Positions 7,445 through 14,289 of a stretch of DNA of 17,535 bases are shown here, in pieces. The notes below the pieces were generated by a model that worked only from the letters and a program-made list of their open reading frames with translations, did no database searches and was not told the origin of the DNA. The stretch lies in contig JAHENH010000037.1 in assembly GCA_018609935.1 (NCBI GenBank), positions 1 through 17,535 on the forward strand, given 5' to 3'. Made by a program: the position numbers and the translations under genes. This DNA comes from Halobacteriales archaeon (lineage in GTDB: Archaea > Halobacteriota > Halobacteria > Halorutilales > JAHENH01). Positions within the stretch are counted from its first letter, which is position 1, and each line of letters starts with the position of its first letter.

Positions 7445-7950
7445 GTCAGGAAAATAAAATGAAAAAACCACGGGTAGAAAAAGTAGTTGTTCATATGTCA
7501 GTAGGTGAAAGTGGTGAAAGATTAAGACAAGCAGAGGAAGTGTTAGAAGAGTTAACTGAACAAAAACCTGTTAGAATAGAAGCGAAAGAAAGTAATCCAG
7601 AATTTGGTATACGTGAAGGAGAATCAATAGGCTGTAAAGTAACTCTTAGAGATGAGAAAGCAATTCAGTTTTTGGAAGATGCTTTATCCATTATTGATAT
7701 TGATAAAGACCAGTTTGATGATAGAGGAAATCTTTCTTTTGGTATACAAGAACATACAAGTTTTGAAAAAATGGAATATGATCCTGAAGTAGGATTATAC
7801 GGAATGGATATTACTGTAGATATATCAAGAAAAGGTAAAAGAGTTAAAAAGAGAAGGAAGGAATCTAGAAGCATACCTTCCAGTCATAGAGTAGATGGGG
7901 AAGAAGCCGCTGAATTTATAGAACAAGAGTTCGGATATGAATTTAGATGA
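7441..7950 (+). CDS. rpl5: 50S ribosomal protein L5 (uL5)
   Basis: This 169-residue protein binds 5S rRNA and contacts the P-site tRNA. Family features are [20 protein letters not shown] at the start, the central [31 protein letters not shown], and the archaeal [13 protein letters not shown] with [20 protein letters not shown]. The last part, ending [16 protein letters not shown], is acidic as in halophilic relatives. The start overlaps the S4e stop and the stop overlaps the S14 start, each with an ATGA-type junction, so coupled translation is likely. Confidence 0.96.
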   Translation: MSQENKMKKPRVEKVVVHMSVGESGERLRQAEEVLEELTEQKPVRIEAKESNPEFGIREGESIGCKVTLRDEKAIQFLEDALSIIDIDKDQFDDRGNLSFGIQEHTSFEKMEYDPEVGLYGMDITVDISRKGKRVKKRRKESRSIPSSHRVDGEEAAEFIEQEFGYEFR

Positions 7951-8096
7951 CTACTAGAGAAGGAAAAACCGGTATAAAAAGAAAATGCAGAAGATGTGGT
8001 CGAGAGGAAGGATTAGTGACTAGATATGAAATTTATCTATGTAGACAATGCTTTAGAGAAGTAGCAAGAGATATGGGGTTTAAAAAATATAATTAA
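7947..8096 (+). CDS. rps14: 30S ribosomal protein S14, zinc-binding form (uS14)
   Basis: This short gene encodes 49 residues, from the ATG overlapping the L5 stop (ATGA at 7947-7950) to TAA at 8094-8096. The translation begins [20 protein letters not shown] and contains C14-x2-C17 and C32-x2-C35, the four zinc ligands of the archaeal S14 fold. It ends in [14 protein letters not shown], the usual C-terminus. S14 sits in the head of the small subunit. Its place between L5 and S8 is the standard one and confirms the call despite its size. Confidence 0.95.
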   Translation: MTTREGKTGIKRKCRRCGREEGLVTRYEIYLCRQCFREVARDMGFKKYN

Positions 8097-8103
8097 AATA
8101 AAT

Positions 8104-8493
8104 ATGAAACAGGATCCACTAGCTGACGCTCTAATAGCTTTGAAAAATGCTGAAGAGATAGGTAGTTTTGAATGTACTATAGAGCCAGCTTCAAAACTAA
8201 TAGGCAATGTCTTAGGTGTACTTCATGAAGAAAACTATATAGGTAGCTTCGAATTTATTGAGGATGGGAAAAGCGGCAAATTTAATGTTACAATGGAGGG
8301 ACAAATAAATGATTGTGGCGCCATTAAACCAAGACAGCCAGTTAGAAAAGGGGAATTTGAAAAATGGGAAAAAAGATTTCTTCCAGCAAGAAGCTTTGGT
8401 GCTTTAGTTTTAACAACTAGTAATGGTGTTATGACGAACTATGAAGCAAAAGAAAAAGGAATAGGGGGCCAGTTGATGGCTTATGTTTATTAA
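8104..8493 (+). CDS. rps8: 30S ribosomal protein S8 (uS8)
   Basis: This 129-residue protein binds the central domain of 16S rRNA. It opens with [20 protein letters not shown]. The archaeal middle has [27 protein letters not shown], and it ends in the conserved [27 protein letters not shown]. The length is normal. It starts seven bases after the S14 stop. A 72-bp gap with no clear promoter follows before L6. Confidence 0.97.
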   Translation: MKQDPLADALIALKNAEEIGSFECTIEPASKLIGNVLGVLHEENYIGSFEFIEDGKSGKFNVTMEGQINDCGAIKPRQPVRKGEFEKWEKRFLPARSFGALVLTTSNGVMTNYEAKEKGIGGQLMAYVY

Positions 8494-8565
8494 ACTTTTC
8501 CTTATCTGTTAGTATTTATCTTGGACCGAAACAAGTAAGACATCCCACTCTCGAAAATAAATTAA

Positions 8566-9084
8566 ATGAAAACTATAGATATAAAGATACCTGAAGAAGT
8601 AGAGGTAACTAAGCTTAATGCGGAAATAGAAGTAAGCGGCCCTAATGGAAAAATAAAAAAGAATCTTTCAAATCCTGAAGTATCTATTGAAACTGCTAAT
8701 GACTCTGTTACATTAAAAGGTAAAGATAAAAAGAAAGTTCTTGCTGTTCTTGGTACTTTTGAGAGTGAGATAGAAAATGCTTTTAAGGGAGTTACTGAGG
8801 GATTTGAATATAAACTTAAAATACTTTATTCCCATTTTCCTATGCAGGTTGAAGAAAAAAATAATAAAGTTGAAATAAGAAATTTTCTTGGAGAAAAAGA
8901 ACCTAGGACAGCTAAAATTGTTGGAGATACTGAAGTAAAAATAGAAGATGAAGAGATAATTGTAAGAGGCCCTGACAAGAAAGATGTAGGCCAAACAGCT
9001 GCTAACATAGAACAAGTAACATATATTAATGACAAAGATGTTAGAGTTTTCCAGGATGGTATATATATAGTAGAGAAACAATAA
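8566..9084 (+). CDS. rpl6: 50S ribosomal protein L6 (uL6)
   Basis: This 172-residue protein has two copies of the L6 fold (about 1-80 and 85-170). Visible motifs are [56 protein letters not shown] and the C-terminal [20 protein letters not shown]. It binds 23S rRNA near the sarcin-ricin loop, where translation GTPases act. The ending [14 protein letters not shown] is the archaeal form. The longest gap of the ribosomal run (218 bp) follows it, so transcription may restart there. Confidence 0.96.
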   Translation: MKTIDIKIPEEVEVTKLNAEIEVSGPNGKIKKNLSNPEVSIETANDSVTLKGKDKKKVLAVLGTFESEIENAFKGVTEGFEYKLKILYSHFPMQVEEKNNKVEIRNFLGEKEPRTAKIVGDTEVKIEDEEIIVRGPDKKDVGQTAANIEQVTYINDKDVRVFQDGIYIVEKQ

Positions 9085-9199
9085 ACTAATCTATCTATTA
9101 TAGTCTACCCTATATAGTTAAATACTCTTAGAATAGCCTACGAGTTGGAATTCTATACTACTAGATGCTTAACACTGCTTAACTAGGTAGAGGTAGATA

Positions 9200-9259
9200 T
9201 TTATAAATATTTGATTTTTATCGGATATTCGGTTTTTAGTGATATCTAGGTAAAAACCG
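9200..9259 (+). promoter_or_regulatory. Probable promoter and leader hairpin for the L32e-SecY genes
   Basis: A TTTATAAAT box lies at about 9200-9208 in the gap after L6. About 25 bases downstream begins a perfect 9-bp inverted repeat: CGGTTTTTA (9230-9238) and TAAAAACCG (9251-9259), 12 bases apart. If the box is used, the mRNA would begin at about the hairpin, 40-70 bases before the L32e ATG at 9303. An 8-bp direct repeat TGCTTAAC (9163-9170 and 9173-9180) lies just upstream of the box. A regulatory leader is plausible but unproven. Confidence 0.5.
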
Positions 9260-9302
9260 GAGAGTTAATTCCTAAAGCCTTCAAAATATATTTTAACAAA
9301 AG

Positions 9303-9956
9303 ATGTCGGAAGATCTAATAGATATAGAGGGAGTGGGAGAAACAAAAGCTAAAGCTTTGAAAGAAGCTGGATATAAAACATTAGAAGATATCCGTGAGGC
9401 TTCCCAAGAGGAATTATCCGAAGTTGAAGGTATAGGTAAAGCTTTAGCTGCAAGAATTAAAGCTGATGTAGGTGGATTAGAAGTTGAAGAGGTGGAAGAA
9501 AAACCTGTAGGTGAAGAAGAAATAACGTCTGCGGTTTCCCTTTCAGATAAAACTCCTAAGCTAGATTCTGAAAGAAAAGAGGCTTTAGAAAAAAGGAATA
9601 AAGAAAAGGAAAATAGACCTAATTTTAAAAGGCAGGATAGACATAAAAAGAAGAGAATACCAAGTACTTGGAGAAGACCTAAAGGAACCCATAGTAAACA
9701 AAGAAAGCAGATTAAAGGAAAAGGAGCTAGAGCAAAAATAGGATTCAGATCCCCTAAAGAAGCTAGAGGATTACATCCTAGTGGATTTGAGGAGGTTTTA
9801 ATATATAGGCCTGAAGAAATCACAGAGCTAAACCCTGATAAAGAGGCTGCAAGAATAGCTAGTAGTGTTGGGGGTAGAAAAAGAGAAAAAATAGAAGAAA
9901 AAGCTTTAGAAGAAAAAGTAAGAATCCTTAATCCCACATACGATGACGAATCTTAA
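9303..9956 (+). CDS. rpl32e: 50S ribosomal protein L32e with N-terminal helix-hairpin-helix domain
   Basis: This 217-residue protein has three parts. Residues 4-55 are a pair of helix-hairpin-helix motifs (IEGVGETKAKAL and VEGIGKALAARI). Residues 56-103 are an acidic/charged linker. The L32e core (about 104-213) contains FKRQDRHKKKRIPSTWRRP, KGKGARAKIGFRSPKEARGLHPSGFEEV and VRILNPTY. Typical archaeal L32e is about 130 residues. The N-terminal extension is a feature I recognise from haloarchaeal L32e, where ALAARIKADVGGLEVE is nearly the same, so this is strong lineage evidence. Its end overlaps L19e by 14 bases. Confidence 0.96.
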   Translation: MSEDLIDIEGVGETKAKALKEAGYKTLEDIREASQEELSEVEGIGKALAARIKADVGGLEVEEVEEKPVGEEEITSAVSLSDKTPKLDSERKEALEKRNKEKENRPNFKRQDRHKKKRIPSTWRRPKGTHSKQRKQIKGKGARAKIGFRSPKEARGLHPSGFEEVLIYRPEEITELNPDKEAARIASSVGGRKREKIEEKALEEKVRILNPTYDDES

Positions 9957-10362
9957 AACCCAAAAAAGGCTAGCTTCAGATATTTTAGATTGTGGAGAAG
10001 ATAGAGTCTGGTTCGATCCTAACTCTCAAGAGGATATTTCGGAGGCGATAACACGGGATGAAATAAAAGATTTAATCGATGAAGGCAAAATAGATAGAAA
10101 GCCTAAAAAGGGAGTTTCTAGAGGAAGAGCTAGAACACATGGTAGACAAGGTTCTGGTAGTAGAAAGGGTAGGAAAGGCGCAAGAAGTGGTAAAAAAGAA
10201 GAGTGGATATCTAAAATACGTGCTTTAAGAAAGGAGCTTAAAAAAATGAGGGAAGAAGATGAAATCACCCCAAGTCAGTATAGAAAACTATATAGGAAGG
10301 CTAAAGGTGGAGAATTTGACAGTATAAGACAAATGAAAGGATATAAGGAGAAAAGATTATGA
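9943..10362 (+). CDS. rpl19e: 50S ribosomal protein L19e (eL19)
   Basis: This 139-residue archaeal/eukaryotic protein opens with LKTQKRLASDILDCGEDRVWFDP. The basic middle contains KPKKGVSRGRARTHGRQGSGSRKGRKGARSG, and the long helical end has SKIRALRKELKKMREEDEITPSQYRKLYRKAKGGEF. L19e forms an inter-subunit bridge. The length is close to normal. Its start lies inside the L32e coding end, and its stop (TTATGA) overlaps the L18 ATG by four bases, which fits coupled translation. Confidence 0.96.
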   Translation: MTNLKTQKRLASDILDCGEDRVWFDPNSQEDISEAITRDEIKDLIDEGKIDRKPKKGVSRGRARTHGRQGSGSRKGRKGARSGKKEEWISKIRALRKELKKMREEDEITPSQYRKLYRKAKGGEFDSIRQMKGYKEKRL

Positions 10363-10883
10363 CACAAGGACCTAACAAGGGACTTCCATTGAAAAGAAGA
10401 AAAGAAGGTAAAACTGATTATAGACAACGTTTAAAACTTCTAAAAAGTGGAAAACCACGTCTTGTAGTACGAAAGTCTAACAAGCATGTCTGGGCTCAGC
10501 TGATAGAAGCAAGAAATGAAGGAGATCATACACTAGTTAGTGCTCATTCTTCGGAACTTCGGGGATATGGATGGGATATGCCAACTGGAAATATACCTTC
10601 AGCTTATCTAGTAGGAAAACTAATAGGTTCAAGGTCTGTTGATAATAGCTATGAAGAAGCTGTATTGGATCTTGGCTTAAACCCTGCTACAAAAGGTAAT
10701 AAGCTTTTTGCAGTATTAAAAGGAGCAGTAGATTCAGGAATGGATATTCCCTATAGTGAAGATATAATACCTTCTTGGGAACGTATTAGTGGAGAACATA
10801 TAGCTGATTATGGACCATATGAAGGAGCTGAAAATATGCCCGATACGTTTGAAAAAGTATTAGATAATATAGACGAAAAATAA
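10359..10883 (+). CDS. rpl18: 50S ribosomal protein L18 (uL18)
   Basis: This 174-residue protein binds 5S rRNA together with L5. The archaeal form is recognised by LPLKRRKEGKTDYRQRLKLLKSGKPRLVVRKSNKHVWAQLIEA, the central GWDMPTGNIPSAYLVGKLIG, and LDLGLNPATKGNKLFAVLKGAVDSGMDIPYSEDIIPSWERISGEHIADY. The short acidic tail matches halophile relatives. The start overlaps the L19e stop (ATGA), and S5 follows after 13 bases. Confidence 0.96.
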   Translation: MTQGPNKGLPLKRRKEGKTDYRQRLKLLKSGKPRLVVRKSNKHVWAQLIEARNEGDHTLVSAHSSELRGYGWDMPTGNIPSAYLVGKLIGSRSVDNSYEEAVLDLGLNPATKGNKLFAVLKGAVDSGMDIPYSEDIIPSWERISGEHIADYGPYEGAENMPDTFEKVLDNIDEK

Positions 10884-10896
10884 ATTAATTAAAAAT

Positions 10897-11547
10897 ATGA
10901 GTCAAGAAGAAAGACAAGAACAAGATGAATGGATTCCTAAGACTAAGCTAGGAAGAAAAGTTAAAGATGGAGAGATAGGATCAATAGATGAGGTCTTACG
11001 GTCACCTCTTCCTCTAAAAGAATCTGAAGTTATTGATTATTTCATAGATCTTGAAGATGAGGCGTTGGATGTAAATATGGTTCAACGTATGACAGGCTCA
11101 GGTCGCCGGGTGAAGTTTAGATGTGCTGTAGTTGTAGGTAATAGAAACGGATATGTAGGATTTGCAAAAGCAAAAAGAGGTGAAGTAGGTGAAGGAATAG
11201 AAAAAGCAATGAGGAGAGCTAAACTAAATCTTGTTAAGGTACCTAGAGGCTCGGGGTCATGGGAGTCTAGAGCTGATAGAGCACATACAGTATTAATGAA
11301 GTCTAAAGGAAAAGCTGGTAGTGTAGAAATAGAACTAATTCCGGCACCAGTCGGTGTAGGTATTGCAGCTGGGGAAACTGCAAAAACTGTATTGGAATTA
11401 GCTGGAATAGAGGATGTCTGGACACGTACTAAGGGAACAACTAGAACAACAGTTAATTTTGCAGAAGCTACTTATCAAGCATTAAAGAAAACAGCTAGGG
11501 CTAGAGTCCCAGATAGAGCCTATGAAGAACTAGAGGTAGTGGAATGA
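10897..11547 (+). CDS. rps5: 30S ribosomal protein S5 (uS5)
   Basis: This 216-residue protein helps keep decoding accurate. The N-terminal archaeal part has WIPKTKLGRKVKDGEIGSIDEVLRSPLPLKESEVIDYF. The S5 RNA-binding domain (about 60-125) includes MVQRMTGSGRRVKFRCAVVVGNRNGYVGFAKAK. The C-terminal domain has IELIPAPVGVGIAAGETAKTVLELAGIEDVWTRTKGTTRTTVNFAEAT. Wording and length closely follow haloarchaeal S5. The stop overlaps the L30 start by four bases. Confidence 0.97.
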   Translation: MSQEERQEQDEWIPKTKLGRKVKDGEIGSIDEVLRSPLPLKESEVIDYFIDLEDEALDVNMVQRMTGSGRRVKFRCAVVVGNRNGYVGFAKAKRGEVGEGIEKAMRRAKLNLVKVPRGSGSWESRADRAHTVLMKSKGKAGSVEIELIPAPVGVGIAAGETAKTVLELAGIEDVWTRTKGTTRTTVNFAEATYQALKKTARARVPDRAYEELEVVE

Positions 11548-12008
11548 ATATGAGTTTTGGAATAGTTCAAGTCAGAAGTTCAATTGATGCGAGAAATGAT
11601 ATAGAGGATACCTTGGAGATGTTAAACCTTGGTGAGATAAACAATTTTACTTTAGTTCCTGAAACTAAACAGTATAAAGGAATGGTGAAAAAAGTTAAAG
11701 ATTATACTGCCTACGGAGAACCTAGTGCTGAAACTTTACAGCTATTACTTAAGAAAAGAGCTGAATCTACTAATGGAGAAAATATAGATGAAAAATTCGC
11801 AAAACAAAAAGGATATGACAGCCTAAAAGAACTTGCGCAAAATCTTATTGAGGAAAAAACTACTTTACAAGAAGAACAAATACGTCCTAAACTACATTTA
11901 CATCCACCTAGAAAAGGATATAGTGAAATGAAGAAAACTTATGATCAAGGAGGTGTATTAGGATACCACGGAGAAAATATAGATAAGCTTCTATACAGAA
12001 TGAGATAA
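11544..12008 (+). CDS. rpl30: 50S ribosomal protein L30 (uL30)
   Basis: This 154-residue archaeal L30 is longer than the bacterial form. The start region FGIVQVRSSIDARNDIEDTLEMLNLGEINNFTLVP and the segment YKGMVKKVKDYTAYGEPS mark the ferredoxin-like core (about 1-65). The archaeal C-terminal part has IRPKLHLHPPRKGYSEMKKTYDQGGVLGYHGENIDKLLYRM. There are two possible starts, the ATG at 11544 and one two codons later at 11550. The first overlaps the S5 stop and is chosen. The stop TAA shares its last base with the L15 ATG. Confidence 0.95.
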   Translation: MNMSFGIVQVRSSIDARNDIEDTLEMLNLGEINNFTLVPETKQYKGMVKKVKDYTAYGEPSAETLQLLLKKRAESTNGENIDEKFAKQKGYDSLKELAQNLIEEKTTLQEEQIRPKLHLHPPRKGYSEMKKTYDQGGVLGYHGENIDKLLYRMR

Positions 12009-12424
12009 TGGCCAGAAAGAAAAAGAAACGAGGAAGGGGATCAAGAACCCATGGAGCTGGTTCTCAAAAAAATAGAAGAGGAGGAGGTAATAAAGGAGGT
12101 AGAGGAAAAGCAGGAAGAAAAAAACATGAAAGAACGAAGAGACCTCAACTTGGTAAATACGGATTTAAGCCATCTAAAAAAGAGGAAAAAAATACAGTTA
12201 ATATCAGTGACATAGATATGAACATAGAAGAACTTACAAAAGATGAAATAGCCGATAAAACTGAAAAAGGATATGAAATAGATGCTAGTCAACTAGATAT
12301 AGATAAAGTATTAGGTGGAGGACAAGTAAAAAACACATTGATAGTACATGCAGATGAATTTTCATCATCAGCTATAAATAAAATAGAAGAAGCAGGAGGA
12401 AAAGCAATACAGAAAGAAGAATAA
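12008..12424 (+). CDS. rpl15: 50S ribosomal protein L15 (uL15)
   Basis: This 138-residue large-subunit protein has the very basic Gly/Arg/Lys start typical of L15 (RGRGSRTHGAGSQKNRRGGGNKGGRGKAGRKKHE). A segment PQLGKYGFKP follows, then a C-terminal globular part ending QLDIDKVLGGGQVKNTLIVHADEFSSSAINKIEEAGGKAI. The latter matches the L15/L18e fold. It is slightly shorter than haloarchaeal L15. It starts on the last base of the L30 stop (TAATG), and SecY follows after 37 bp. Confidence 0.94.
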   Translation: MARKKKKRGRGSRTHGAGSQKNRRGGGNKGGRGKAGRKKHERTKRPQLGKYGFKPSKKEEKNTVNISDIDMNIEELTKDEIADKTEKGYEIDASQLDIDKVLGGGQVKNTLIVHADEFSSSAINKIEEAGGKAIQKEE

Positions 12425-12461
12425 ACATACAATATAACTTTTATTTGAATTTCATTATAAA

Positions 12462-13940
12462 ATGGGATATAAAGACGCCCTTGAATCTGTTTTAATTAGA
12501 TTCCCTAGTGTAATAAGACCACAAAAGCATATTCCCTTTAAAGAAAAAATATATTGGACTGGGGGTGTTTTAATACTTTATTTTGCTCTTACTAATATTA
12601 CTATATTTGGAGTTAACGTACAAGGCGATTTATTTGGTCAGTTTAGATCAATATTAGCAGGGGCACAGGGATCAATTTTACATTTGGGTATTGGCCCTAT
12701 AGTTACGGCAAGCATAATATTGCAACTTTTGGAGGGTGGAGATATGTTGCCTATTGATACAGATACACAGAGAGGTCAAGTACTATATCAAGGCACTCAA
12801 AAGGTTCTGGTTGTAGTTATGTCGGTACTAACTGCTGCACCTATGGTGCTAACTGGTTTTATGCAACCAGTACCAGTGTTAGGACTTTCTAGTGGTGCAG
12901 TAGCATGGATAGTATTTCTACAAATAGTATTAGGAGGAGTATTAATACTTTATCTAGATGAAATAATCTCAAAATGGGGTATTGGTAGTGGTGTTGGATT
13001 ATTTATTGTAGCTGGAGTCTCACAACAGCTTATAGGAGGACTACTTGATTGGACAGCTTCAGCAACTCAAGGACAGCTTGCTGGTCTTCCTACCGGTGTT
13101 CTGTTTAGATGGTTTGAAATATTCTCTGGCGGATACCAGCCAAATTTTGCGTTAGCTAGTCCGGATGGTTTTTGGTTTCTCTTAACTTATGGAGCTCAGA
13201 TACTGTTTGTATTCACAACACTACTCATAATAGGAGTTGTAGTATATGCTGAATCAACCCGTGTTGAAATTCCCCTATCACACCAAAGAATTAGCGGAGC
13301 AAGAGGAAGATATCCTGTAAAACTTATATATGCAAGCGTCATACCACTCATATTCGTTCGAGCACTACAAGCAAACATCCAACTTTTTGGCCAACTAATA
13401 TACCAACAGGGATTCCAACCAACATGGTTCGCCACATACACACAAGGAACAGCTACATCAGGACTAATGTACTACCTAAGCCCAATAAATGGGCCATTAG
13501 AATGGATGTGGTGGCTACCAGTAGGACCCTCAGCTCAAGACCCCCTAAGTATACTACTAAGAATACTAATAGATCTAGTGTTTGTAATAGGAGGGAGTAT
13601 AATATTTTCTGTTTTTTGGGTTGAGACTGCTAGTATGGGGCCTGACGCAGTAGCTAGTCAGATAGAGAATAGTGGTATGCAGATACCTGGATTTAGACGT
13701 AGTCCTGGAGCGATACAGAAAGTAATGGCTAGATATATACCTCAAATAACAGTACTAGGAGGAGCATTACTTGGATTATTAGCAGTGTTAGCAAATTTTT
13801 TAGGAACAATTGGCGGAGTAACAGGAACGGGACTTCTATTAACTATATCCATAACATACAGACTATACGAAGAAATGGCTGAGGAGCAACTTATGAATAT
13901 GCATCCAATGGTTAGAAAAGTACTATCTGGGGACTCCTAA
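12462..13940 (+). CDS. secY: Preprotein translocase subunit SecY
   Basis: This 492-residue protein is the channel of the Sec translocon, with about ten membrane helices. After the amphipathic start (FPSVIRPQKHIPFKEKIYW) come the plug region and helix 2 (GIGPIVTASIILQLLEGGDML, about 77-97) and YQGTQKVL. The cytosolic loop between helices 6 and 7 has VYAESTRVEIPLSHQRISGARGRYPVKLIYASVIPLIFV (about 262-300). The C-terminal half includes SQIENSGMQIPGFRRSPGAI (about 399-418). Wording and length are haloarchaeal in style. It closes the spc-type run as expected. Codon use changes within the gene: a C/A-ending patch at about 13320-13560 contrasts with T/A-ending codons elsewhere. Confidence 0.97.
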   Translation: MGYKDALESVLIRFPSVIRPQKHIPFKEKIYWTGGVLILYFALTNITIFGVNVQGDLFGQFRSILAGAQGSILHLGIGPIVTASIILQLLEGGDMLPIDTDTQRGQVLYQGTQKVLVVVMSVLTAAPMVLTGFMQPVPVLGLSSGAVAWIVFLQIVLGGVLILYLDEIISKWGIGSGVGLFIVAGVSQQLIGGLLDWTASATQGQLAGLPTGVLFRWFEIFSGGYQPNFALASPDGFWFLLTYGAQILFVFTTLLIIGVVVYAESTRVEIPLSHQRISGARGRYPVKLIYASVIPLIFVRALQANIQLFGQLIYQQGFQPTWFATYTQGTATSGLMYYLSPINGPLEWMWWLPVGPSAQDPLSILLRILIDLVFVIGGSIIFSVFWVETASMGPDAVASQIENSGMQIPGFRRSPGAIQKVMARYIPQITVLGGALLGLLAVLANFLGTIGGVTGTGLLLTISITYRLYEEMAEEQLMNMHPMVRKVLSGDS

Positions 13941-14056
13941 AACAATACAAATCCTCATATTTTAGATTTCCTAGGACTTATTTATCTTTTCTTATCTATG
14001 TCTGATTTAATTCATCCGAAAACAATAAAACTACCCAGGTTCTTCAAAAAACTAAG

Positions 14057-14130
14057 GGGCCCATAGCTTAGTCTGGTAGAGCGCTCGGCTCATAACCGAG
14101 TCGTCGCCGGTTCGAATCCGGTTGGGCCCA
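14057..14130 (+). tRNA. tRNA with anticodon CAT (elongator Met, or Ile2)
   Basis: The 74-base gene folds into a full cloverleaf. The acceptor is GGGCCCA paired with TGGGCCC plus discriminator A. The D arm is GCTT/GAGC. The anticodon stem is CTCGG/CCGAG around loop CTCATAA (anticodon CAT), and the T arm is GCCGG-TTCGAAT-CCGGT. CCA is not encoded. The lack of the three G:C pairs next to the anticodon loop rules out initiator tRNA. Elongator Met is most likely, but a CAT-type Ile tRNA cannot be excluded by eye. It borders the recombinase gene and probably serves as its integration target. Confidence 0.95.
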
Positions 14131-14178
14131 AAAAAACAACGAGAGAGGCGCTTTTAAACTATGGATGGTTCTGTGCTA

Positions 14179-14203
14179 GTTTTATAAATACTGTTTATAA
14201 AAC
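14179..14203 (+). promoter_or_regulatory. Perfect inverted repeat holding two TATA boxes before the recombinase gene
   Basis: GTTTTATAAA (14179-14188) and its exact inverse TTTATAAAAC (14194-14203) are separated by five bases (TACTG). Each arm contains an archaeal TATA box. From the right-hand box a transcript would begin near 14222-14226, just where the next set of repeats starts. A dimeric regulator, or the recombinase itself, bound here would block TBP, so self-control is a reasonable inference. Confidence 0.6.
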
Positions 14204-14221
14204 GTTAGTGTGGGCTGGAAT

Positions 14222-14271
14222 GCTCGGTGGTTTGCCGAGTAAACAATGTGTTTACTCGGCTAGCCGAGTAA
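14222..14271 (+). repeat. Nested inverted repeats with a copy of the tRNA anticodon stem
   Basis: Four alternating half-sites of CTCGG/CCGAG occur in 50 bases and make three overlapping stems. The first is CTCGG (14223-14227), seven bases, CCGAG (14235-14239), with the same stem and loop length as the anticodon arm of the tRNA. The second is GCCGAGTAAAC (14234-14244), five bases, GTTTACTCGGC (14250-14260), a perfect 11-bp stem. The third is a perfect 20-bp palindrome at 14252-14271. Neighbouring stems share arms, so in RNA only some can form at once. The region may be a recombinase core or operator site, or a switching mRNA leader. Confidence 0.7.
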
Positions 14272-14277
14272 TCCACA

Positions 14278-14284
14278 GAGGTGA
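14278..14284 (+). promoter_or_regulatory. Shine-Dalgarno sequence that sets the recombinase start
   Basis: GAGGTGA lies five bases before the ATG at 14290 and matches the complement of the archaeal 16S rRNA end. This favours the ATG at 14290 over the in-frame GTG at 14281, which lies inside the site itself. Confidence 0.7.
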
Positions 14285-14289
14285 AGACT

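Noticed and set aside
14057..14130. Initiator tRNA-Met
   Set aside because: The anticodon stem is CTCGG/CCGAG and lacks the three consecutive G:C pairs next to the loop that mark initiator tRNAs.
14281..14289. GTG at 14281 as the recombinase start
   Set aside because: The GTG lies within the GAGGTGA Shine-Dalgarno, which is ideally placed for the ATG at 14290.
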